Part shown: positions 1 to 5,452 of the stretch, in pieces
How the letters are laid out: every line of letters begins with the position of its first letter
How positions within the stretch are numbered: position 1 is the stretch's first letter
DNA from: Oscillospiraceae bacterium
Lineage (GTDB): Bacteria > Bacillota > Clostridia > Oscillospirales > CAG-272
DNA: 9,425 bases
Direction of reading: 5' to 3'
NCBI GenBank assembly: GCA_015065045.1
Contig: SVRB01000057.1
Location: 1-9,425, forward strand
Notes under the pieces: generated by a model
Seen by the model: the letters and a program-made list of their open reading frames with translations, nothing else
Databases searched by the model: none
What the model was told of the DNA's origin: nothing
Position numbers and translations under genes: made by a program

Positions 1-1
1 T

Positions 2-163
2 GACGGCAAAAAGTGGATGTATATCCCGTCTACTGCCGCCGATTGCTGTGAGGATACAGCCGCAGTTGAAGCCTTTGACTCGATGTTCCCACCCAAAGAA
101 AAGTCATGGGCGCCAAGCCAAGAGGAGTTTTATATCTACCGCAATTCTTCGGTAGTGAGATAA
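2..163 (+). CDS. C-terminal fragment of an unrecognised protein
   Basis: The frame starting at base 2 is open from the window edge through 53 codons to a TAA at 161-163, so this is the 3' end of a gene that begins outside the window. The visible tail is soluble-looking and rich in Asp, Glu, Ser and aromatics, with a CC pair (residues 15-16 of the fragment) and the C-terminus FYIYRNSSVVR. It has no transmembrane segment and no motif I recognise. A perfect intrinsic terminator starts two bases after the stop, which strongly supports this being a real gene end. The frame is uninterrupted, but too little is present to assign a family. Confidence 0.6.
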   Translation, partial: DGKKWMYIPSTAADCCEDTAAVEAFDSMFPPKEKSWAPSQEEFYIYRNSSVVR

Positions 164-164
164 T

Positions 165-200
165 AAAAAGTCGATGAGGGATCAACCTCATCGACTTTTT
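165..200. terminator. Bidirectional intrinsic terminator
   Basis: A perfect 15-bp inverted repeat (165-179 with 186-200) has a 6-nt loop (GATCAA). The stem starts with A5 and ends with T5, so it provides a U-tract for transcripts from either side. It lies between the plus-strand partial gene ending at 163 and the minus-strand protease gene ending at 231, and probably ends both. Confidence 0.9.
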
Positions 201-230
201 GCTTTGTTGTATAAATATCGGATTGTGCTT

Positions 231-1013
231 TTATTTTGCATTTTTTCTCAGCGTCAAAGCAATATACGTAGCGTACCCTCCCGTTAACACAGTAAGGGCA
301 ATTGCAGTCAGTATCCGCATATTTTGAGTTGTGTTTGCTTCGTTGGCAAATACGCTGAGTGCGTTGAAGATGCCGTGCGCCGCAATACATATAATTAGAC
401 TTTTTGTTTTGTAATACATCATCACGAACATAAATCCGGCGGCAGTAGCATATATGACTTGGAGCAGATTTGGGAGTATTTCTGCGCCCGAGCCGTTGAC
501 TAAATTGATAATATGACCGATGCCGAAAGTCACGCTTGAAATAATGATGGCGCTCTTCACGTTTTCTTTGCGCATTGCCTCGAATAGTAATCCTCGAAAG
601 ATAACTTCCTCCAAAAATCCCACGCAAAGCATCGCAAGAATATAAAGTACGGTTTCGAGAACACCGAAATTAAATGTTAGTCCGTACCAACAGTTAGTGG
701 TAAGCATAACGAGTACGGGAATGTAATACAGCATCGTTTTTGCTGATACTTTCGGGCAACAAAGTCCGTAATATTCAAACATTCCATTTTTCTTCAAAAA
801 CAACAGTAACACGAAAGAAAGCGCAAGTCCAACGGCAAAAGTGACCGATTTTTCTACACCAAGCATAACGGAAAGCGAATCTCCTACTGACATTAAAACA
901 CAGTAGCTAACGATCCACATAACAGCAAACCATATTTTGCTTTTATCGTACAGCTTTTTTAGCATATTATATAAATCTCCTAATTCCGTTAGATAAACTT
1001 TTACCTTATCCAT
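231..1013 (-). CDS. CPBP family intramembrane metalloprotease
   Basis: This is a 260-aa multi-helix membrane protein of the CPBP (CAAX protease / bacteriocin-processing, Abi) family. The three hallmark motifs are visible: EEVIFRG (E135, E136, R140), a second His in FGIGH (H167), and HGIFN (H213, N217), so the putative glutamate/histidine active site is intact. Hydrophobic segments lie around 27-50, 55-73, 94-110, 117-137, 153-172, 184-200, 205-222 and 233-255. Family members include CAAX-type proteases and bacteriocin self-immunity proteins; nothing here fixes a substrate. The first ATG overlaps the upstream stop (TAATG), suggesting translational coupling, but has no Shine-Dalgarno. Met17 (ATG at 965-963) has AGGAGA 10 nt upstream and may be the true start, giving 244 aa. 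It is the last gene of the minus-strand cluster. Confidence 0.9.
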   Translation of the reverse strand: MDKVKVYLTELGDLYNMLKKLYDKSKIWFAVMWIVSYCVLMSVGDSLSVMLGVEKSVTFAVGLALSFVLLLFLKKNGMFEYYGLCCPKVSAKTMLYYIPVLVMLTTNCWYGLTFNFGVLETVLYILAMLCVGFLEEVIFRGLLFEAMRKENVKSAIIISSVTFGIGHIINLVNGSGAEILPNLLQVIYATAAGFMFVMMYYKTKSLIICIAAHGIFNALSVFANEANTTQNMRILTAIALTVLTGGYATYIALTLRKNAK

Positions 1014-1489
1014 TACTGGTTAGTGACATTAGAATTGGAAGCATTTTTCTTTTTGGATTTAATTCTTGTAATTATTATTATTGGTATTTGACATACAAGA
1101 AATATTACACTTTCAATTAATATCAACGAAAATGAAAAAGATAATTTACCGCTTATATTATTCTTTTCTACAATGATAAACCAAAACGTTAAATTCATTA
1201 TAAATAAAAGTATAATTGGTTTTGTTATTCCATTAAAAATAACCGTACTTTTGTTTGATATGTAAATACTGAATGCTATGTATGACAACATAAACAATAA
1301 TCCCAGTATTTCATATCCGCCATCGTCTCCGGGAGTTTTTTTCAATAGTACTGAGCACGACACCGAAACAATTAAATAATACCATAAAATCTTATATACA
1401 AGTGTGTGATATTTTTTTATTTTATCTTCAAGATAGAATCCGATTATTCCAATATAAACTGATAAGATAAGAAACCAAAAAATGTCCAT
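1013..1489 (-). CDS. AT-rich hypothetical membrane protein
   Basis: This 158-aa protein has about five hydrophobic segments (roughly 3-20, 33-49, 61-77, 86-107, 118-142). It has a short polar loop KTPGDDGGYE (51-60) and a Lys/Asn/Ser-rich tail. I do not recognise the family. The start is supported by GAGG five nt upstream of the ATG. The stop shares one base with the protease start downstream, so the two are probably co-translated. Codon choice is markedly more AT-rich than in flanking genes (many ATA, TTA, AAT and AAA codons), which suggests more recent acquisition. Pairing with a CPBP protein could mean an immunity or peptide-handling role, but no sequence motif shows that. Confidence 0.75.
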   Translation of the reverse strand: MDIFWFLILSVYIGIIGFYLEDKIKKYHTLVYKILWYYLIVSVSCSVLLKKTPGDDGGYEILGLLFMLSYIAFSIYISNKSTVIFNGITKPIILLFIMNLTFWFIIVEKNNISGKLSFSFSLILIESVIFLVCQIPIIIITRIKSKKKNASNSNVTNQ

Positions 1490-1530
1490 ATAAACCTCAT
1501 TTTTATTCAGACAACGTTTATTCTTTCATA

Positions 1531-1725
1531 TTACTCAACAAATTCTTCGACGTCGCCTGTAAGAATATGAGCTTTAAGCGAGATATATTTATCATCTCGC
1601 TTAAACGTACATACGTTTACAGCCGGCTGCTCGTACCAAATATCTGTTTCGCGTTCTCCGTAACGTTCGAGGTAGTATTGGCGTAAAATTTTATCAAACT
1701 GTTCTTTTTTCAGAATTTTGCTCAT
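1531..1725 (-). CDS. Small hypothetical protein, 64 aa
   Basis: A 64-aa charged, soluble-looking protein with a Lys/Arg/Glu-rich N-terminal half (ILKKEQFDKILRQYYLERYG, residues 4-23, probably helical) and a beta-like second half ending in an acidic tail (GDVEEFVE). An AGGGGG Shine-Dalgarno lies 8 nt upstream of the ATG, which supports translation. It begins 34 nt after the acetyltransferase stop and ends 41 nt before the membrane protein, so it is likely part of the same transcript. I do not recognise a family and see no catalytic or metal-binding motif; its only cysteine is C39. Confidence 0.7.
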   Translation of the reverse strand: MSKILKKEQFDKILRQYYLERYGERETDIWYEQPAVNVCTFKRDDKYISLKAHILTGDVEEFVE

Positions 1726-1759
1726 AATGTTTTCCCCCTGTGGTCTTTATAGTCGTTAT

Positions 1760-2245
1760 TTAGATCTCGCCCTCTGCGAAAGCGCGGAGTCCATCACCGG
1801 ACAAGCGATATGTCGTCCATTCACTCATCGGCTGTGCGCCGAGAGAAAGATAAAAATCAATACTGGGCTTATTCCAGTCAAGACAGCACCATTCAAGTCT
1901 TTTGCATCCTCTTTCGTGAGCAATTTGCGCAACACAGCGGATCAAGTTTTTTCCGTGTCCGCGTCCTCTGTATTCTTCCTTTACAAAGAGATCCTCGAGG
2001 TACATACCCGTTCTGCCGATAAACGTCGAGAAGTTATGGAAGAACAAAGCAAATCCGACTTCTTTTCCGTCTTCGAGCGCAAATATAACCTCTGCCGCCT
2101 TTTTGTCGAATACCCATTCCTGTATAAGCTCTTTTGTAGCGATTACCTGATCCGACATTTTTTCATATTCGGCTATACCCTTTATAAAGCTTAACACCAA
2201 ATCGGCGTCTTCTTCCGTTGCAAATCTGAAATTTTTATTATCCAT
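1760..2245 (-). CDS. GNAT acetyltransferase, SSAT-like
   Basis: This 161-aa, full-length single-domain GNAT N-acetyltransferase transfers acetyl from acetyl-CoA to an amine. It resembles the spermidine/spermine (or thialysine) N-acetyltransferase branch along its length. Shared features are the N-terminal FRFATEEDADLVLSFIKGIA block with YEKM and QV (27-34), the acceptor-side YLEDLFV (82-88), the acetyl-CoA loop RGRGHG (93-98, RxxGxG), and WNKPSIDFY (124-132). Y132 aligns with the Tyr proposed as general acid in human SSAT. The natural substrate (polyamine, thialysine or other amine) cannot be read from sequence. AGGAG lies 8 nt before the ATG and a strong promoter ends 40 nt upstream, so this is the first gene of the cluster. 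Confidence 0.92.
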   Translation of the reverse strand: MDNKNFRFATEEDADLVLSFIKGIAEYEKMSDQVIATKELIQEWVFDKKAAEVIFALEDGKEVGFALFFHNFSTFIGRTGMYLEDLFVKEEYRGRGHGKNLIRCVAQIAHERGCKRLEWCCLDWNKPSIDFYLSLGAQPMSEWTTYRLSGDGLRAFAEGEI

Positions 2246-2284
2246 AACAATCTCTCCTGTCTTTCAAAACTGTTTCTTACCTTA

Positions 2285-2313
2285 ATTATACCACTTATTG
2301 CTATATTTCTCAA
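2285..2313 (-). promoter_or_regulatory. Sigma-A promoter of the acetyltransferase cluster
   Basis: Read on the minus strand, TTGAGA (2313-2308) and a perfect TATAAT (2290-2285) are separated by 17 nt. The -10 box ends 39 nt before the acetyltransferase ATG, leaving room for the AGGAG ribosome binding site. This is the best minus-strand promoter in the gap and probably drives the cluster down to the protease. Confidence 0.8.
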
Positions 2314-2386
2314 TACCATTTTTCGTTCTTTGTTGATATATATAGTAAAATCTGCTGATTTATTTCAACAAAATTTAAAAAACACC

Positions 2387-2450
2387 TTGAAATTCTGACA
2401 AAAATGTAGTAGCATAATTAATTGGAAAAGTTTAAATCTATTATTATATT
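2387..2450 (+). promoter_or_regulatory. Candidate promoters of the MFS carrier
   Basis: The AT-rich leader holds two plausible sigma-A promoters for the carrier. One is TTGAAA (2387-2392), 17 nt, then TAGCAT (2410-2415), or the overlapping CATAAT at 20 nt. The other is TTGGAA (2422-2427), 17 nt, then TATATT (2445-2450). The second would give a very short leader before the AAAGGAAAGGA ribosome binding site. In DNA this AT-rich such matches arise easily, so which one is used is uncertain. Confidence 0.4.
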
Positions 2451-2478
2451 ACCTTAATTAAAGGAAAGGAAATTTGAT

Positions 2479-3771
2479 ATGAGTACAAACGTCAAAACAA
2501 GCGGCGGTTGGCGCACGAACAAATGGATTCGCGCAGCAATTCCTGCGCTTTTGCTTCACTGTAGTATCGGTACTGTTTATTGCTGGTCTACATTTAGTGA
2601 AAAAATCGGTGATTATATTGGCTTTGCTAAGGGTAGTGTTGAATGGGCATTCAGCTTTGCAATCTTCTTCCTTGGTATGTCAGCGGCATTTCTTGGCAAC
2701 ATCGTAGAAAAGGATATACATAAGTCCTCTCTTATTGCTGCTATCTGCTTTGCTGTAGGTATGGCAGGTTCGGGCGCATTCATCTGGTACGGCGGTAACC
2801 ATCAGGGAAGCCCTATCGCATTGATAGGTATTTACGTATGTTACGGACTTATTATGGGTATCGGTCTTGGTACAGGATATCTTTCTCCCGTAAAAACACT
2901 TATGCTTTGGTTCAAGGATAACAAGGGTCTTGCGACAGGTCTTGCTGTTGCCGGCTTTGGCGCTGCAAAGGCTATTGCTACACCTATTATGGAAGCAATG
3001 CTTGAAAACCTCGGAAACGGCGCAATCTACAAGATGTTTATGATTCTTGCAGGTGTATATTTCGTAATGATGTTCGTAGGTCACCTTCTTCTTAAGAAGC
3101 CTGATGACTGGCACGAACCCACTAATGCTTCTGAGAAAAAGAGCATTATGTCTGTTATTAAGACAAGACCTATTCTCAACTACGTTGGAATCTGGTTGAT
3201 GTTCTATCTTAACATCACTTGCGGTCTTATGCTTATCTCTCAGGAAAAGTACATCTTGAAGTGTCTCGGTCTCTCAGTTGTTGTATTCCCCGTAATTTCT
3301 GCTATATTTAATGCAGGCGGACGTCTCGGATTTTCAGCAGCAGGCGATAAGTGCAAGGACAGAAACACAATTTACAAGGTAATTTTCGGTCTTTCGATAA
3401 TCTGCACAGCAGCAGTTATACTCACAAAGGGTATTGTAAACGGAACAGGTAACACAATACTTACAGCTCTTGTTGTTATTCTTATTATGGTTGTAAATGC
3501 AGGCTACGGCGGCGGTTTCTCCAACGTTCCTACACTTCTTTCAGACCACTACGGTATGTCAAACATTTCCGCAATTCACGGTATAACACTTTCAGCATGG
3601 GGCTTTGCAGGACTTACAGGTAACAACCTTGCAAACCTTATCGTTGAAAAATTCGGTTCAAACAACGTTGCAGAAGGCTATCAGGCAGTTCTCTACGCAA
3701 CTATCGTACTTTACGCAGTTGCACTTATTCTCAGCTTCGTGTTTGTTAGACCTATGAAGGAAGAAAAATAA
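2479..3771 (+). CDS. OFA-type MFS transporter
   Basis: This 430-aa, 12-helix major facilitator protein resembles the oxalate/formate antiporter (OFA) family of carboxylate carriers. Supporting features are the N-terminal RAAIPALLLHCSIGTVYCWS helix (18-37), helix 4-5 residues GIGLGTGYLSPVKT (127-140), an MFS signature-like loop NAGGRLGFSAAGDKCKDR (278-295), and GGGFSNVPTLLSDHYG (344-359), typical of OFA proteins. As I remember OxlT, its oxalate-binding Lys lies in helix 11; the corresponding stretch here (LSAWGFAG, 371-378) has Trp, so oxalate is not the expected substrate and a monocarboxylate is a guess. The start has a purine-rich AAAGGAAAGGA RBS. Codons favour AAG, AAC, TTC and CTT more than neighbouring genes do, which suggests high expression. 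It is monocistronic, with a terminator just downstream. Confidence 0.9.
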   Translation: MSTNVKTSGGWRTNKWIRAAIPALLLHCSIGTVYCWSTFSEKIGDYIGFAKGSVEWAFSFAIFFLGMSAAFLGNIVEKDIHKSSLIAAICFAVGMAGSGAFIWYGGNHQGSPIALIGIYVCYGLIMGIGLGTGYLSPVKTLMLWFKDNKGLATGLAVAGFGAAKAIATPIMEAMLENLGNGAIYKMFMILAGVYFVMMFVGHLLLKKPDDWHEPTNASEKKSIMSVIKTRPILNYVGIWLMFYLNITCGLMLISQEKYILKCLGLSVVVFPVISAIFNAGGRLGFSAAGDKCKDRNTIYKVIFGLSIICTAAVILTKGIVNGTGNTILTALVVILIMVVNAGYGGGFSNVPTLLSDHYGMSNISAIHGITLSAWGFAGLTGNNLANLIVEKFGSNNVAEGYQAVLYATIVLYAVALILSFVFVRPMKEEK

Positions 3772-3783
3772 GTAAATAAAAAT

Positions 3784-3824
3784 AAAATTCCCCCTATACG
3801 TAATTCGTATAAGGGGAATTTTTT
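3784..3824 (+). terminator. Intrinsic terminator of the MFS carrier
   Basis: A 17-bp stem (3784-3800 with 3806-3822, one C-A mismatch) with loop TAATT is followed by a T-tract. It begins 13 nt after the transporter stop codon, the expected position for Rho-independent termination. Confidence 0.88.
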
Positions 3825-3848
3825 GTATAACGATAAGATGCATAGACT

Positions 3849-4016
3849 AAAAAAGGCTTCTCCTTGAGGAGAAGCTGTCCGAAGGACTGATGAGGTGTAG
3901 CTGTCGAAGACGGCGTTGTAATGTATAAAGACTTTTTGTGTAACGGATGCTATAGCATCCTACACCTCATCCGTCACCTAACGGTGCCACCTTCTCCTCA
4001 AGGAGAAGGCTTTTTT
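3849..4016. mobile_element. MITE-like palindromic intergenic element, 168 bp
   Basis: The 26-nt ends are inverted repeats (3849-3874 and 3991-4016) with a single mismatch, beginning A6 and ending T6. Each end also folds alone: CTTCTCC-TTGA-GGAGAAG on the left and the equivalent on the right. A second inverted block, GATGAGGTGTA (3889-3899), pairs with 3961-3971. Inside are small hairpins GTCC-GAA-GGAC (3877-3887) and GTC-GAA-GAC (3903-3911), and a perfect 16-bp palindrome GGATGCTATAGCATCC (3945-3960). There is no coding capacity. I remember near-identical arm sequences scattered through gut Clostridia genomes, so a non-autonomous mobile or REP-like repeat is likely. I see no clear target-site duplication. 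Each end is a hairpin plus T6, so it probably also terminates transcripts from both converging flanking genes. Confidence 0.75.
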
Positions 4017-4049
4017 CTTTCAGCTTTTATTTTTTAGAATATTATTAAG

Positions 4050-4802
4050 TTATAACGGCTTGTAGTTTTTTAAGATATCCATAATATCGGTTTTGTATAC
4101 GTTGTCGTTTAAGACGTTTCCGTTTGGTTCAAACGATACGCATTTAACATTGTTTGGGTTTTCTATGTATGGATTCTCAAACTGTTTTTCCGTAAAATAT
4201 TCGCCGAGGTATTTTAATGCATTCCCCTCGGGGAATATAATATTTCCGTCGTTTTCTTCAATGCCAAGCTCATAAAATTCGCGTAGGATCGACTTTGTTT
4301 TTAAGTTGTATGGATTTTCGTGTTCTTTACTGACAAGCCAAGCGGGTTGAAGATGAATGGGAATGTTGGCTTTTTTTACTTCAGTGGCAAATGTTTTTAC
4401 TATTTCAAGAGGTATTGTCTCCTGATGGAAGGCATCGACCGATAGAAGCAGGTCGTTTACACCGCATTTGGCAAGATTATTTGCTGTTTTTTCTATAATT
4501 GAGATATCGTTTGAGAAATATCCGTTTGTAATGACCTGTCTTTTGGGGATACTTAATTCTTGAGCGGCGTTTTGAATCGCATAAACCGCATCGGGATATA
4601 GTAGCGGCTCACCACCGAAGGTCATAACGGTTTTTATGTTGTATGCAGAACAAATCTTTCGTACGGAATCTGCCGCAATATCAGGGGAGATATGCTCACC
4701 GCACGATTTATGCTCGCCCTCGGAACAATGTCGGCATCTGCCTGTACAGGCATACGTGATAACAAATTCAATCTTTTCGAGGTTTTTTAGATAATCATTC
4801 AT
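4050..4802 (-). CDS. Radical SAM protein, substrate unknown
   Basis: A 250-aa radical S-adenosylmethionine protein. The cluster-binding CTGRCRHC motif (C19, C23, C26; CxxxCxxC) and the SAM-contacting TFGGEP (61-66) are intact, as are core strands such as RQVITNGYF (88-96) and LLLSVDAFH (118-126). The protein is short. The C-terminal CVSFEPNGNVLNDNVYKTDI (221-240) resembles the start of a SPASM/twitch-type extension but has one Cys (C221), not enough to bind another cluster alone. No precursor peptide or partner maturase gene is adjacent, so the reaction is unknown. The RBS (AGAGAG, about 10 nt from ATG) is modest, but a strong promoter lies just upstream. Transcription converges on the palindromic element at 3849-4016. 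Confidence 0.88.
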   Translation of the reverse strand: MNDYLKNLEKIEFVITYACTGRCRHCSEGEHKSCGEHISPDIAADSVRKICSAYNIKTVMTFGGEPLLYPDAVYAIQNAAQELSIPKRQVITNGYFSNDISIIEKTANNLAKCGVNDLLLSVDAFHQETIPLEIVKTFATEVKKANIPIHLQPAWLVSKEHENPYNLKTKSILREFYELGIEENDGNIIFPEGNALKYLGEYFTEKQFENPYIENPNNVKCVSFEPNGNVLNDNVYKTDIMDILKNYKPL

Positions 4803-4840
4803 TTAATTTTACTCTCTGATAATTATGATTGGTTGATTTA

Positions 4841-4870
4841 AGTATAGCATACTATAAAAATATGAGTCAA
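4841..4870 (-). promoter_or_regulatory. Extended -10 promoter of the radical SAM gene
   Basis: On the minus strand, TTGACT (4870-4865), an 18-nt spacer, then TGC-TATACT (-10 box at 4846-4841, with the extended TG). The -10 box ends 38 nt before the ATG at 4802. The match is good in both boxes, so the gene likely has its own constitutive-type promoter. Confidence 0.78.
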
Positions 4871-4887
4871 TACATTTTCTTTTTTTA

Positions 4888-5082
4888 TGTTACTTTCTTG
4901 CGTGCCAAGAAAGTAACCAAAGAAGGCACAAGGGAGGTCCGGGGTTCCCCGAAACGCACGAAGTAAGTTTTGGGGGTTCGCGGGAGGGAGTTTCGATCCT
5001 CCCCTCCCCCTGACCCCACCCTTTCAAACGACCGAGGGATTTCCTCCCTCGGAACCCTACTGGGTTTGCGGAAGGTTTTTTG
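4888..5082. repeat. GC-rich structured intergenic element
   Basis: This stretch has much higher GC than its AT-rich surroundings and no credible gene. It opens with a perfect 12-bp hairpin (4889-4900 with 4906-4917, loop CGTGC). It continues through a GGGG-TT-CCCC hairpin (4941-4950), a G-rich run (4972-4988) facing a C-rich run (5001-5021), and a perfect 8-bp hairpin CCGAGGGA/TCCCTCGG (5032-5039 with 5045-5052), and ends before a T6 tract (5077-5082). I remember similar openings (TTTCTTG...CAAGAAAGTAACC) as dispersed intergenic repeats in gut Clostridia, but cannot check copy number here. The outer boundaries are approximate. Open frames crossing it have low-complexity Pro/Gly/Arg translations and no RBS. 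Confidence 0.55.
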
Positions 5083-5106
5083 TTATAATAAGGCAATAAC
5101 GCTTAA

Positions 5107-5210
5107 TTTTGTAGGGGCGGATTCGTTTGTCCGCCCGTTTTATGATGAATTTATAATTGGTTAAGGTCTTATGTTTATGTGGGGCGTCGAGGACGTCGCC
5201 CCCTACAAAA
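5107..5210. repeat. 104-bp unit with 11-bp inverted ends
   Basis: TTTTGTAGGGG at 5107-5117 is the exact inverse of CCCCTACAAAA at 5200-5210. Just inside each end is a GC hairpin: GGGCGGA/TCCGCCC (5115-5121 with 5130-5136) on the left and an interrupted GGGGCG...CGCCCC stem (5181-5202) on the right, with AT-rich DNA between. The arrangement suits a small MITE or paired REP-like units. No gene is present. Confidence 0.55.
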
Positions 5211-5232
5211 ATATAATATCGTCTGATTGTAT

Positions 5233-5251
5233 GGGCGAACTGTGTTCGCCC
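5233..5251. repeat. Perfect GGGCGAAC hairpin
   Basis: GGGCGAAC-TGT-GTTCGCCC is a perfect 8-bp stem with a 3-nt loop, lying between the two 60-bp repeat copies. With its GTATGGGC...GCCCG context it resembles the GTAGGGGC...GCCCG hairpin at 5111-5137, so it may be another degenerate member of that family. There is no T-tract, so it is not an obvious terminator. Confidence 0.5.
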
Positions 5252-5289
5252 GCTATGTAAACTAAAGTAATTTTTTAGATCCATCTGAC

Positions 5290-5323
5290 GAGGGAGCTGT
5301 CAGCGAAGCTGACTGAGGGAGAG
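5290..5323. repeat. REP-like hairpin related to the MITE core
   Basis: A perfect GTCAGC-GAA-GCTGAC hairpin (5299-5304, 5305-5307, 5308-5313) is flanked on both sides by directly repeated GAGGGAG (5290-5296 and 5315-5321). GCTGTC...GAA...GAC-TGA...GAGG also describes the left inner part of the 168-bp element at 3874-3895, so the two share a core. I remember this motif as a common dispersed repeat in gut Firmicutes. It is non-coding. Confidence 0.55.
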
Positions 5324-5392
5324 ATACGTAAAAGCTTTATAATCGGTTTATGTCTTATATTTGCGCCGACAGTCGTAGACGACTCCCCCTAC

Positions 5393-5430
5393 AAAAAAAA
5401 TTCCCTATACACAGGTATAGGGAACTTTTT
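5393..5430. terminator. Bidirectional intrinsic terminator
   Basis: A perfect 10-bp stem TTCCCTATAC/GTATAGGGAA (5401-5410 with 5415-5424, loop ACAG) is preceded by A8 (5393-5400) and followed by T5 (5426-5430). It sits 22 nt past the stop of the minus-strand gene at 5453 and serves that gene; it can also stop rightward transcription out of the repeat island. Confidence 0.85.
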
Positions 5431-5452
5431 ATGTAGAAAAGCAGGTGTTGCT

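Larger units (their letters stand above)
5151..5396 (+). repeat. Diverged 60-bp direct repeat (5151-5210 and 5337-5396)
   Basis: Two 60-nt blocks align without gaps at 45 of 60 positions by hand. The first 22 nt match at 19 (TTATAAT, GGTT and GTCTTAT conserved), and the last 12 nt (CCCCCTACAAAA) are identical. The copies are 186 bp apart start to start. The middle, where the hairpin of the first copy lies, is the most diverged part. This indicates an old duplication or two insertions of one repeat family. Confidence 0.55.

Noticed and set aside
136..627. Minus-strand open frame overlapping the CPBP gene and the terminator
   Set aside because: It lies out of frame with the CPBP gene, runs through the perfect terminator at 165-200, and has an Arg/Tyr/Cys-rich unstructured translation typical of a shadow frame.
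1718..2194. Long open frame on the plus strand opposite the acetyltransferase gene
   Set aside because: It is antisense to a clear GNAT gene with conserved motifs; its translation is Ser/Phe/Cys-rich with no domain, RBS or promoter.
3902..3908. TGTCGAA inside the palindromic element, and another at 2104-2110 inside the acetyltransferase gene, as Spo0A boxes
   Set aside because: Single 7-mers are expected by chance in a window this size. One is part of a repeat hairpin and the other is within coding sequence, without a partner box or promoter geometry.
3849..4016. CRISPR-like array
   Set aside because: The repeats are inverted and nested, not direct repeats with regular unique spacers, and no cas gene is present.
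4890..5284. Short open frames on both strands through the repeat island (4890-5096, 4970-5164, 5057-5284)
   Set aside because: They lie over hairpins and inverted repeats, have low-complexity translations and lack ribosome binding sites, so I treat the stretch as non-coding.
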